Source of the DNA: Turbatrix aceti
Lineage: Eukaryota > Nematoda > Chromadorea > Rhabditida > Panagrolaimidae
NCBI GenBank assembly: GCA_963969345.1
Contig: OZ017769.1
Location: 620,001-684,000, forward strand
Length of the DNA stretch: 64,000 nt
Reading direction: 5' to 3'
In this document: positions 43,421 to 54,292 of the stretch, piece after piece
Numbering within the stretch: position 1 is the stretch's first letter
Layout: the number at the start of each line of letters is the position of its first letter
Translations under genes and position numbers: made by a program
Notes under the pieces: model-generated
What the model saw: only the letters and a program-made list of their open reading frames with translations
Database searches by the model: none
What the model was told of the DNA's origin: nothing

Positions 43421-45167
43421 CGTTATATATGATGTTTTCCGTTTTTTGGGTGTTTCCCCAATTTTATTTTTTTTTCATCGATTTCATTTTTTTAAATCAA
43501 AGAGGAAACCCTTTTTAACAATTTTTTTCTTTCTATTTGTAATAATAAATTTTGTTATTTTTTCTAAATATTTGTTTTATGCCAAAACAAAACTGTCACA
43601 TCGCGGCCACCGGTGAAGTGGTATACGGCAATTACCAGAAATGACTATGACATTGTAAAAAAAACTTCGTTTTTTATGTTATTTCCTTTTGCGAATAATA
43701 ATAAATTCTAACCGTAAATAAAAAACATTCAGTTTTTTTAAGAACCGTAAATAAAAAAATAAAAACTGTTTTTTTGTATTTTCTGCATTTGATGGTTGTC
43801 AAAACAAAAAGGATCAAAACAGAAGGTAAAAAAGGGTTTTCCAGCTCAAATAAGTGAGGTGAGACCGGCGCACATTTTTTGGCACGTGTTGAAAACTTAA
43901 AAAATAACACCATTATGTTTTAGTAAATACATACAAACTTCTGTAGTTGTATTTGCCATTTTTGTCGTGTTTGCAAAGAAACACGAATAAACAACGGCCA
44001 CCTTTCTTTTTCATCTGCGCAAAATTTTGTTTCCCCGGGTAGAAAAACGTATACTTGGGCAATCTGCGTTTTTTTGTTATTTGCCATTTTTTTGTCAAGT
44101 CGATTTTGACATCATTACCCTAATTTTACCTCAATTATTGTTCGCTTTATTATTTTGGAGCATCGTTTGCAAACAACGCGAACAAATAAATTTCAAGAAA
44201 ATGATTTAGCGTACGAACACTAGCTTTTCCTTATCTGAATCCTTTAGCACAATGGACTACACTAAATAAGTCTTTTCAATGCATCTTTTTTAGAATTTTT
44301 CTGTTATCTTCATTCATGTTAGATCTTCTTCATTCGTAATCACAAATGTTTTAAATCTCGTCATTAAGTTTTTTAATCTTGTGCATAAAAATGTCAATTT
44401 TAAATCACAAACTCATAAAAGCCGTAATTTATATATGAATTTTCTTGCTATGTCGCAGGGCGGCACTGTTTTTAGACAGACAGGATTAAATTTCATCTCA
44501 TTGACAAATATTTTGTTACACACCTGGATTTTTTGTTATCGCCATTTTCAGTATTATTTAATCTTGAGCCAAAGCGAATTTTTCAGTTCATAATCTTTTT
44601 CGGACTTTTTGAGCGTTTGTATTTAATAGCCCTATGCATTTCACTGACTGTCTTTTGCCTCTGCCAAGTCCGTGGTTTCCTTTTTGTCAGCTTTTCGTAG
44701 GCTCGAGTCCGGCGGGCGGTGAGCAGTAGGGAATGAGGGGCTTTTTCTTTTTTTCGCGCGTATACGCGCATGAGCATGAGCTTATATGACCGATGTCAGC
44801 AGGAGGAAGGTTGCGTGTTGGCCCAGACTGCCCGCCGGGCAGACCCTCCTGCTTGTGCTACTGCTTCCCACACGTGTTATCCCGTTACCCTTTTGCTGCG
44901 AGGCTAGCGCAGCTGGCCAACTGGCGGTGTCCGTGGTGGCCAACGAACGAGCAAACCAAACGAACGCCAAAAAATGCTCATTTTTTGTGTCATCTTTCAT
45001 TGCCCAATTTTCTGGTAAAACAAAAAAAGAGGCGCTTTGCTAGTTGTTCTCCTGTCATTTGGGCTTACACATCGACCGCGACCGCTTTTCTAGGGCTTTT
45101 TTTCGAGGAAGAAAATTTTTCTTCGTTCATAAATTTTTGATTCGATATCAATTTTTGTCATTTTCAG

Positions 45168-45301
45168 GTAGACGCCACTTTTTGTTGTGCCAGATGCCTT
45201 TGGCTCCGCTTGACGACCCTTTTGACATCGCTCAGAAGTCCATGCCACGGCATCTACCAGCGGCTTTTGGCGATGTCGATGTCTTGGAAAAAAAACAGAA
45301 G
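45168..45301 (+). CDS. Alternative first coding exon of RSK (exon 1a)
   Basis: An ATTTTTGTCATTTTCAG acceptor ends at 45167, and an ATG follows at 45194. The encoded MPLAPLDDPFDIAQKSM closely resembles the N-terminus of vertebrate RSK (MPLAQLADPWQKM). The exon continues to LEKKQK and ends at a GTTGGT donor after 45301, in phase 0. The acceptor right before the ATG suggests spliced-leader addition. It lies about 13 kb upstream of the first kinase exon. It can join the exon at 48244-48309 in phase. The junction from there into the kinase exon is not resolved. Confidence 0.72.
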
Positions 45302-47369
45302 GTTGGTGTTAAAAAAACTTTAAACACTCATTTAAACATTGCTGCATTCATACATATTTAAAAATGTATATAATATGTAACATAAGCCGCGGATATTTTA
45401 ATATTATTTAAAAAACAATTTTTTGTCAGTTTTTTTATATGTAGACGCTGTGGCGAACGGCGCCACAGCTTCTTTATCACGGCGGTTCTTTTTTGGGGGT
45501 CAAATAAGGGTGATAGAAAGATTTTTACTGTGTTTGATTATATAGATAATATATATTACGTGTACATATATAGGTACAGATATATACATATTTCATATAG
45601 TATATATGTAATATATAAAATTTGGGCTTTACAAAAAATTAGGTTTTGTGCGCACAAAAAAGTAATTAACTTTGCGTGTGCATAAATAAATGAGGGTATT
45701 CTTATCGCAAAGCAAATTAGAAAAGAAAACCGTCTTTAAAATTTGTACTTCGAAGGCGGTGAGATTAAAAAGCTATATTCAAACGACTTTTTTGTTTCTG
45801 CAAAAATAGACAATGATTGTTAGTCACAGTTTTTTTGGTTTACGCTGCTCCCGCAGCCTAGTAGGATACATGATATAAGTATTTAGATTTTTAAATTGTT
45901 TGTTGAAGTGCTTTCTTTTTTTCAACGGGAGGCTGAGAAACAGGAAGGAAGAGGGATAGGATGAAATAATAGATGAAAAAAGAAAGGAAATTAATGGGTT
46001 AAATAACGGTTTGGAGGAAGTGCATGTAGGTGTGCCGAAGAGAACTGGGGTCTTAGAATTGGGACCGGATGGAGCAATGAAGGGTCGAATTTCAGAATGA
46101 CTATTTGGTCAAACGCGACCATATTTTGAAATTCGAAAATAGGTACTGCTTAACATTTTAATATGTTTTGATATGCCTAATATTTTTACCGTTGCTATGA
46201 AAAAACCTATTTTTTAATTTTGCTGTTCAAAAAAATTACATCTTGAAAAAAATGTTTATTAAAAATTTATCAGTGCTTTCCTTTCACGTGTTATAAAATT
46301 TAAGTGATTATAATACAATTTACTTTCAAAAAGCCGGGTGAGTGATATCATATTCTTATGTATGTATGCGTGACGCGCAAGCAACTACGACACTGATATA
46401 AGGAAAAAAGTGTTTTTATTTATTTACACAAACTTAGATTAGACCGTTTTCTGTAGATTTACAAAACTTTGCGCTCAACCCAGTTGATCATCATCGTAAA
46501 AATTTTATTGACTTTCAATTTTTTCGTATCGTTTTCAAATTGAGGATTACGAAAAAAGGAAAACAAGTGAAAAAAGAAGGATGTAGATAAACATGGATCA
46601 CGTAAATGAAATTTTTGTTTGAAAGAGAAGAGAAGAGACGACAATACGTACCCAAATAGAGAGAAAGATGGGAAATAGGTGGTTTTGATATGTTATTTAC
46701 ACACACTACACCGCTATACGATAGATAAATGTGTAAATATTCTTTCATACGAAAAACGGTGTTGTTTTTTTTCGACGGGGTGGTGACTGTTCAAAACTGT
46801 TCGAATTCATGATGGAAGTCTATTTGGTGTGGTGAAATAAGATGCCGATGGACAAAGCATTTGTATAATACATCACCACGGTGATCAAACTGATCCACCT
46901 CCTTTCTCCGATGATTTGTATGATGATGGGAGAGAACGAGAGAGCGGCAGACAATAACCTATACGTTTGTACCCAGACTGCTTGGGGGCTCAAACAGAGG
47001 AACGATTGGGAGAGAGGAGAAGAATGAAGGATGCTGGTGTCTTTCTTTTCCTTTTTCTGAATTTATACTCATGTAGACCGGGGTCTGGGAGCTATTGTTT
47101 AGCATTCACCTGTTTAATATTTCATGTTTGACTGTTTTTATTTTAATTATGTGTTTCCGTGTTTTTGACTTTTGACTCAATTTTATTTCAAAAATATACA
47201 ATGATTTATACGTTGATACTTTTTATGAAGAAAACCCCTGAAGAATCATATCTCGACCAAACCATTAACGCTGATTGCACACCGGGCATACAATAACGAA
47301 AAAAGGTCTCGGTTTCTCGCAGGCTTCTATTATTCCTCCCTCAGCGTTTCCCTCCTTCCTTGCTCTCCC
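45302..47369. other. RSK 5' intron region
   Basis: AT-rich noncoding DNA, taken as intron of the long RSK transcript. It contains a TATA-dinucleotide-rich section (45540-45620) and a 52-bp palindrome (46085-46136). No exon is recognised. Confidence 0.4.
46085..46136. repeat. 52-bp imperfect palindrome
   Basis: TCGAATTTCA at the left end pairs with TGAAATTCGA at the right. TGGTC near the centre pairs with GACCA, with a few mismatches in between. It is an isolated inverted repeat in the RSK 5' intron. Confidence 0.55.
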
Positions 47370-47687
47370 ATGGCTACTGCTACAACAAGATCGACTAAAA
47401 ACATCGACGACGACGACGTCCGTGGTCGTCGCTTACACGCTCAATTCCAATACCCTCCTCATCTAGCAACCACCAAGCACCTTCATCGACAGACTTTCTG
47501 CGCTCCAGGCAGACTACGACCGCGGCCGGCTACAACGACGACTCAGACTCAGGCACAGAACTCGAGTAATTCATCGTGGTTTTTTTGTGGCGAATCACTG
47601 CATACCCTTGTACGACTCACAAAACGCGCCACGATGGCGTGCTGTGGTAGCGGTGGCATCGGCGACGGGGCTGGTGTGCTAATTGAG
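47370..47687 (+). CDS. Possible alternative first coding exon of RSK (exon 1b)
   Basis: An ATG at 47370 opens 106 codons in a GC-rich island. They end at GAG followed by the donor GTAAAG, in phase 0, compatible with the exon at 48244. The encoded sequence is rich in Thr, Arg and Gln with no known domain. A later in-frame ATG at 47634 (MACCGSGGIGDG) is another possible start. Support comes from the local GC rise, the open frame and the phase match only. Confidence 0.35.
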
Positions 47688-48138
47688 GTAAAGTGCGTGA
47701 TTTCTGATTTCAGGGTGAATCTGAATAAGCTTTAAAGAACTTTTATTCTTGGGCGTGTGATTTTTCTGCTGAAACGAACAGTTTCCTTTTATGGTTTGAA
47801 AAAATGTGTCCAAAAATAACTTTATTATAGCGTTTCATGTTTTGACAAAAGTTGAATCTATAAATCACCACTGACCTATGATAAGTGATTAATTTGATCG
47901 CAACTGAACGACCGGAAATGCGTGTGCATGAACTTTGGTATTATAATCCTCAACGTATGTGTGCAGTGCGCGCAAGCGAGCGTAAAAATGTGAACCTTTG
48001 GAACCTCGGAAACAAACCTGTAGGGCTTCCGTCTTGCCTTCGCGAATCATCTAATAGAAAACCAAACCTTGTCGGGCTGCAGGTGGAAAAAACGGGTTGA
48101 TTTCATTGCACAGGAAGTTATCAGATCGCGTATTGGGA

Positions 48139-48148
48139 GGGGGGGGGG
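48139..48148 (+). repeat. Poly-G tract (10 G)
   Basis: One of four long mononucleotide G runs in the window (142-151, 48139-48148, 48713-48722, 56863-56874). Such tracts can form G-quadruplexes and are a known feature of Caenorhabditis genomes. Confidence 0.7.
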
Positions 48149-48243
48149 TTATAAATCAAATGTCTGAGTACAGGGAATCCACAAACCTCGGTTTTTTACC
48201 ATTTTAAAAATAAATTTAAATCCTTATTAAAAGTATTTTTTAG

Positions 48244-48309
48244 ACAACGTCAACTGATTCATCGTCATCGCGGGAAAATCATTCCAGTGAATTGTCTCCT
48301 CCATACAAA
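48244..48309 (+). CDS. Probable internal 5' coding exon of RSK
   Basis: TTTTTTAG precedes and GTAAGT follows a 66-bp exon encoding 22 residues (TTSTDSSSSRENHSSELSPP and so on). It begins and ends in phase 0, so it can be included or skipped without changing frame. It also fits behind either exon 1a or exon 1b. The Ser-rich content resembles the N-terminal region of the main RSK exon. Confidence 0.5.
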
Positions 48310-49599
48310 GTAAGTTTATGCTTTTACGGATGCAAAAGAAACATACATACTATTTTTTGTCTATTCTTAAAAGCTTGCAGAAGAATTGTATTCTATTTTT
48401 CTTATTCTTTTATTTGACCCAAACCCCAATTGAGTAAGTATATTCACAATTCACGTGGCAATTCAAAGGCGAAATACAAAGTCATAGTGACGTATATCAT
48501 GGCATTTTAGGCTGTGGTTAAACGCTTTCAAACATATTGTGGCATTTCTTTGTAGTTATTGATGATTTTGTTGTTCACCGTTGCATAGTAACGCTTCAAG
48601 ATTTCTAGATTTTTTTACAATTCTTAAAAAAAAAGTTTTTTGTACGGACGTTCGATAGTTCTTTGTGGTGTTTGATACTTGTTGTAAGTGACCAAAAACA
48701 TACTTTGATTCAGGGGGGGGGGAATATTTAAAACATGATTTCTCAAATCAACAACTCAAAAAATTTCGTAATATTTGGGACCCAAAACATATGAAAAAAT
48801 AACCACCTGGATGTATGTATTTTTTTCTATGCACAGATTTCATTTGTAAAAAGATTTTTTCGTTGTCTTCGAATTTTAAAAGTTCGAAGCGATCCAAGCT
48901 AAAAGGAGAGAGAGGAAGGGTGCAACTGTGTAAATAGCCGAACGCAACGTGGATTTTTTAGATGCTTTGTCTCACTGAAGCTGATGCTTTTTATTTTGAA
49001 TGAATGTGCAAAAATGCGCTTTCTGTGTTTGGCAGATGGATAAATTTACGATTTGTTGTTTCATAAAATCCGTATGAATTCGTTCTATTGTTGACTTTGG
49101 AACACGGTAGCAGTGTCTAAATCGATTTCGAATCGGATTTTAGGGAGTCAAATGTTTTTTATCATTTTTAAAAAAAATGTTACACTAACTATCTATAACA
49201 CTTTTGCAAGGTACGATTTGTTTATTCATCTGTTTGGTATACGGTGTACGGTAAACTTTTATTAAAAAAGTACGATACACAAATTAGTCTTTGTAGAAGT
49301 GCGTTACACTTTGTCTAACAGGTTTTGCAAAGTGGTTTTGTAAATGATATTTATATGATACACCTTTGTTACAAAAGATTTATTGTATTACAATTTACAA
49401 TTTTTTTCAAATGATGAGGAAGACCACGCAACAGTAGTAATAATTATCTGTCAATGCTAAAAAAAATTAAGCGGGGGTGTTTGTGCCGTCCTTCTTCGCC
49501 TTCGTCAATCCGTTCCCACTTCATTTTCGCTTGATGAGGGAGGGCAGGGGAACTACACAAAACGAAGGCCCTCTTTTCTTATTTTCAGCACCAATTGCG

Positions 49600-49602
49600 T
49601 GG

Positions 49603-49636
<34 letters not shown>

Positions 49637-49637
49637 C
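49600..49637 (+). repeat. (GT)n microsatellite
   Basis: An almost uninterrupted run of GT dinucleotides inside a GC-rich island of the RSK 5' region. Confidence 0.8.
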
Positions 49638-50645
49638 AAATGATGATGGCGGTGGATGGTCGTCGTATGTATGCGTCTGTGCCAATTAGCACACGTTATG
49701 TCTTCTTCTGTGTCGTCATCACATTTTTTTTCGCTTTTCCCGTTTTTTTCACATGTAACACAAAAAAATAATGCTGCCCGTTCCCCTGTGTTCTATCCGG
49801 CACACACACATACTTTCTTTTTTTTTCTTCCTGCTCATGAATGAATGGTGAGGGGGATGACGTGGATTCTGCCATTGGCAGGCAGGCTGTCGCTTAGCTG
49901 TAACCACGGAAGAGTGATAGAGCAACACAAAAAATAGAGAATGAGGCGCAGAAAGAGCACGGATGGGCACGTCTCTTCTCTTCTCCTTTTTTGGTCTGCT
50001 TTTACCGTGAATGGAGTGAGGAGAAGCCCTTTTGCCCTGAACCACGACAACGGCATAGACGACAACGTGTGTTCGTTCCCACACTGATGAATGCATTCGC
50101 ATATCCTTGCGTCTTAGTCCTAGCCCTCCTTGCCCTCGACTAACTTTTTTCTCTTTCCTTTGCAGGGGCATCTATCTAGCCCTCGGTCAGTCACATTGAC
50201 GTAGCCCGTGCTCGTGGCCGTGCCCGTGGCCTCGGCTAGTCCCTTCAGCTGCATCCATGCGTGTTTTGCAGAAAAAAAAGTTGTCAGACCATGACGCCCA
50301 TCCAAAGTCCATTGTCATGGTGCTGCTGGGTGTCTCTGTCGAATGCCGTTAGCCATATTACTTTTTTTTCTGTACATAGTCGATTTTCACTTTCTGAAAA
50401 ATTTTGTTGTGGTCGGTCAGCTGGAAAAAACCTTCCTCATTGCCTGGCTGCAGTTTTTTTGTTTTTCGAACACTACCGCTCAAATTACTTTCTTTATCTA
50501 GATAGATGATAGATAGATGGTTGTGCCAACGTGTGAAAGCCTATCATTTATCCGTTTTTTGTAATTTTTTTTTGCCACATTCCGAACGTACTTTTGAATT
50601 TAAACCCCGGATTAATGTATTGTTGCAATTTAAAAAACTCTTAAT

Positions 50646-50701
50646 GTCAAAATATTTTTACTTGAAACTGTTACGCGAGTTTCAAGTAAAAACATTTTGA
50701 C
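50646..50701. repeat. 56-bp hairpin with 24-bp stem
   Basis: The left arm (50646-50669) and right arm (50678-50701) are reverse complements over 24 bases with a single mismatch, around an 8-base loop GTTACGCG. It is the strongest hairpin in the window. Confidence 0.75.
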
Positions 50702-53152
50702 TACAGAAACCTCGTCGCAATTTGTTATGGAAATCATTCGCGAGATGTAAAAAAATTTTAAACCGTGAAGTATCAAAAATTAATTAACAACTCTAGCGGC
50801 AATATTTATTTATATAACCGCTTAACTTTTTTTTTGATGCTACTACGTGATATTCTAAAAGAAAGATTTACTAATTTGGTATCTTTTAAATCTTTTCGCA
50901 CAAATTACAACAAATTATATCATTGGTAGTAGCAATGGATGAAATTTTTTCTTTGGCATGAAATTGTTGCGCTTACGAATGCAAAAAAATTTTTTTGTAC
51001 AACTGTAGTTGCAACAGTTTTTTGAATCCTTGAATTTTGAATATTCGTAGGGATGTGCAATATGTGTTCTATGGTTTGAAGAACGTTTCAAAATTGAACA
51101 TTCATTTCTCTTGCAAGGTTAAGCGAAAGTGACTTTTTTTGGCAAAAAATGTATTCACGTCAAAATGGTCGCCTACCCCTTTTTTTACTTGCTGCGTCGT
51201 ATACGATATGTCTATTGAATATCCAAGTTTTTTTAACCTTCATGTTTACCACACCGTATTACCAATGCTTGACAGAACAAACAAGTTTGATATAGCCTTG
51301 ACTTTTTAGAACCATATTTACGTAAATTTATATTTTTAAATTTTTTAGAGATCAAATAACTTTTTTCAATCCAAAATTTTTTTCTCGTGGTGTGCTTATG
51401 GTTTTCTCAATAATTACGTTTTTTGGTTCAAAAACCATGAAAAAACAATCTTTTGTCTAAACAATAGCTAATCGTTTTTTATTCATGCTCGCAATTGGTC
51501 TGAAGAGTATGACAACCGTTCATTACTTTTTTAACTCTTTGCGTTTCTGTGGCACCGCCAGAGGTCGAGGCAAATTACTTCCGCTCAGTGCTTCCGGTTA
51601 ACTCTCGTCTGATGCCGTGGCTGCTGGCGACTGATGTGAAAAACACACGAATGAAATAGGCTAGGCAGAATTGATGTATACAGTATAAAAACCGAATTTT
51701 TTTATATTTTTTTGGCTTCTGCATTTATTTTCTGCTGTTGTCCCTGACACCTTTGCTCGGAGTTCTTATCTTGTCAAATTAATTAATTATTACCGAGTGG
51801 CTTATTTGTTTTTTGGATGAAAAATGATCGAAGTTGCATCATGAAATTTAATTTAATTACTTTTCACTTTTTTTATCCCTTGTTATTATTTTTACCTGTT
51901 AAGCCCATAGCCATTAAATACGTATTTTACACGCTTGGTTTTACTTCTGTAGTTGTGAGAAAAAAATTAATGGTCGTTTACAGCCGGTTTTTCTGAGATT
52001 ATCCTCTGGGCGGAGTGAGTGCATGTGGATGACAGCAGACGATGTGGTTTTACGTCTATGAATTCTGACCTTTTTTTCACTGATGTACATGTACGGCTGC
52101 TTTTCTGACAGGGATAACGCAATACGTTGGCTGACAAAGTAGTATTATTATTGTAGGTTTCATACGTCGCAAGGAAGTCTCGGACTGCACGTATCCTTTT
52201 TTGTTGAAATTTGATTGAATTTTTTTATTCCCCGAAAAAAGTATATTGATTGTTTGAAAAATTGTATCTTTTTTTTGTTGAATCAATTTGTGTAGCACAT
52301 GTGATTCACTTTTTGTAACACGTAGGCCAGGGTGTAAATTTGTTACAAAACATGTATCGCACGCGTTACACCAAAAAAAGTTCAGCAAAAAGATGATACA
52401 CCTTTTCGAATGAACGACACATTTTTCCCCGTGTGGCAATCTTTGAAATTTGAATTTTATTTGCATTTATTTGCACGCTTGAAGACCTCTCTTGTTAACG
52501 CCCCGTCAATTATTAACAATTTATTGGCATTTTTTTAGAATAAACAAAGCTTTGATTATAAATTAGTTAATTTAGCCTGATTAGTTTGGTGTGCAAAAAA
52601 TGGAAGTTCTCTACATTGTTTTTAAGTGACCAAGTTTTGCTGTTTTTCACCTCTTGAAAAACAGCTGAATTCTTGTTTTCATGACAAAAGAGAACACAAA
52701 CACTGATGGCATTTTACGCAGACAGCTGCAGACAGTTTGGATGGCTTCTAGGACGGGCGACTGTACCTCTGTGAAAACTTTGAAAAAATAAAAACACGCA
52801 TTGTTGACCAATTGCTTTATTCTTCTTGGTACCGAGTTCAGGTTTATGTATGTACGTAGTTTTGTGCCATCCGTGCAATATCCTTGTTAGCATGTTTTTC
52901 TTGTTTTTTTCCAAAATGCAACAAAAAATGATAATCCCAAGAGACTTCTGTCTATTCCATCAGAACCAACACTTCACTTATCCATGCATCTGTTCATTCA
53001 TTCATCATTATCTACACACATAGAAGAATTTAAAACAATGCCAAACGTGATGTGTTTAAAGTTTAAATAACACTAATACATAGACTGTTATCGGGTACTT
53101 GAATCTCACTAAAATGAAAAACATTTTTTGTTTCCGTTTTTGTTTTGTTTCT

Positions 53153-53235
53153 AAAAGTGTAATATTTGTGTAGCGCATACGATATATTTTTTGTAACAAG
53201 TGTAACCCAATGTACCGTAGGTGTTACACTTTTTT
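53153..53235. repeat. Short inverted-repeat element
   Basis: AAAAGTGTAA (53153-53162) and TTACACTTTTTT (53224-53235) face each other across about 60 bases containing GTGTAGCGCATACGAT. Similar arms occur at 26079-26103 and 54226-54292, so this looks like a small dispersed palindromic family. Confidence 0.5.
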
Positions 53236-54225
53236 AAACGAACGATATGCTTTTTTTCCGAACCGAACTGTACTGACGTTTTGGCGGATGTCCGTTGACT
53301 TCCTGTCAATCAGGTTGACAAAGACAAAGGGTTTGATTTGATTTAATTCAGTTTTTTCTCATTAACGATCAAACGATGAATTTGATACTTCTTCTGCACA
53401 GAGTGCACGTCGCACGCAAAGAAAAAGGTTATTTTTAGTTCTGATTTTTTTCTGCGCGTTCTCATCAGAGTGATTTGATTTGATTGTTGTGACTTCCGGT
53501 GTAATCTTTCATTTTTGTCAAGGGTGGGTAGATTGGGTTTGGTGAGACTGGCTAGACGTCAACGCCAAATCAATACAGATGAATTCAGCGCAATCAATGG
53601 AAGGAAAAAAGTAGCTTTTGTCTTACGGCTTCTGATGCCTGATAAATTTCCTTCCTCGGATGTATGTATACGCACTGCATCTGCTTCTGTGTTTGCGTTT
53701 GTTTGCATTTACGTGCACAGTACATACGTGTGTGTGGGGGGATAATAACACGGGCTATAGAATAATTCACACCTCCATCTCTCCTCTCTTTGCCCTTACA
53801 TGAAAAACCAACCGGCTCCAACTGGTGAGTGTGTAATTGGTTTTCGGAAATGCCAAGCAACTACCGACGCCCGCCTGACGGCATGGAGCGCAAAACAACA
53901 AGTGTGAATGAGGGGGAAGGCTTGCTTCACCGACCCCGAACGAAGCCTGCAGGCTGTTGAATTCACAATGACCTAAACCAGCTGTTTACGCTTTTTTTTC
54001 GCCTTCTCGCTTGTTTTTTTCTGTTTCATGGATGTTACTGATCTACTGGGGTAGATTTGTAAACGTTCATGAACGTTGAACAATGGCTTCCCAGGGACGA
54101 CTAATTCCCAAATGGAAACAGCTGGATGTTTTTTTGAAAGACAGGACTTGTTCAAACATGCTTCCGGGTTGTTTTTTTTATGTTCACGTTGTTGCCTGCG
54201 CTGCAAAAAAATGTATTTGTTTGTT

Positions 54226-54292
54226 GCAAAAAGTGTATTGCATTCAACTTACCAATCGCTTTAGCTCTAGACGAAGCGATACACTTTTTCAA
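54226..54292. repeat. Short inverted-repeat element
   Basis: CAAAAAGTGTAT and ATACACTTTTTC form the outer arms. CGCTT and AAGCG form a second, inner stem. It is related in sequence to the element at 53153-53235. Confidence 0.5.

Larger units (their letters stand above)
40147..45167. other. Gene-poor AT-rich region upstream of RSK
   Basis: There is no convincing gene in these 5 kb. One spliced-exon-like block at 41205-41336 is bordered by TTTTTCGTTGCAG and GTAAGTGAC on the plus strand. It may be a 5' UTR exon of the downstream kinase, but its coding content is unclear. The stretch also holds two copies of a 60-70-bp repeat (41861-41928, 43357-43420), a palindrome at 41811-41844, and a GC-rich block at 44690-44960. 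Confidence 0.4.

Noticed and set aside
44786..45043. An 85-codon plus-strand open frame with a hydrophobic N-terminal half
   Set aside because: No domain or cleaved-signal pattern is clear, and it sits in a GC-rich block just upstream of RSK exon 1a. More likely leader or promoter sequence.
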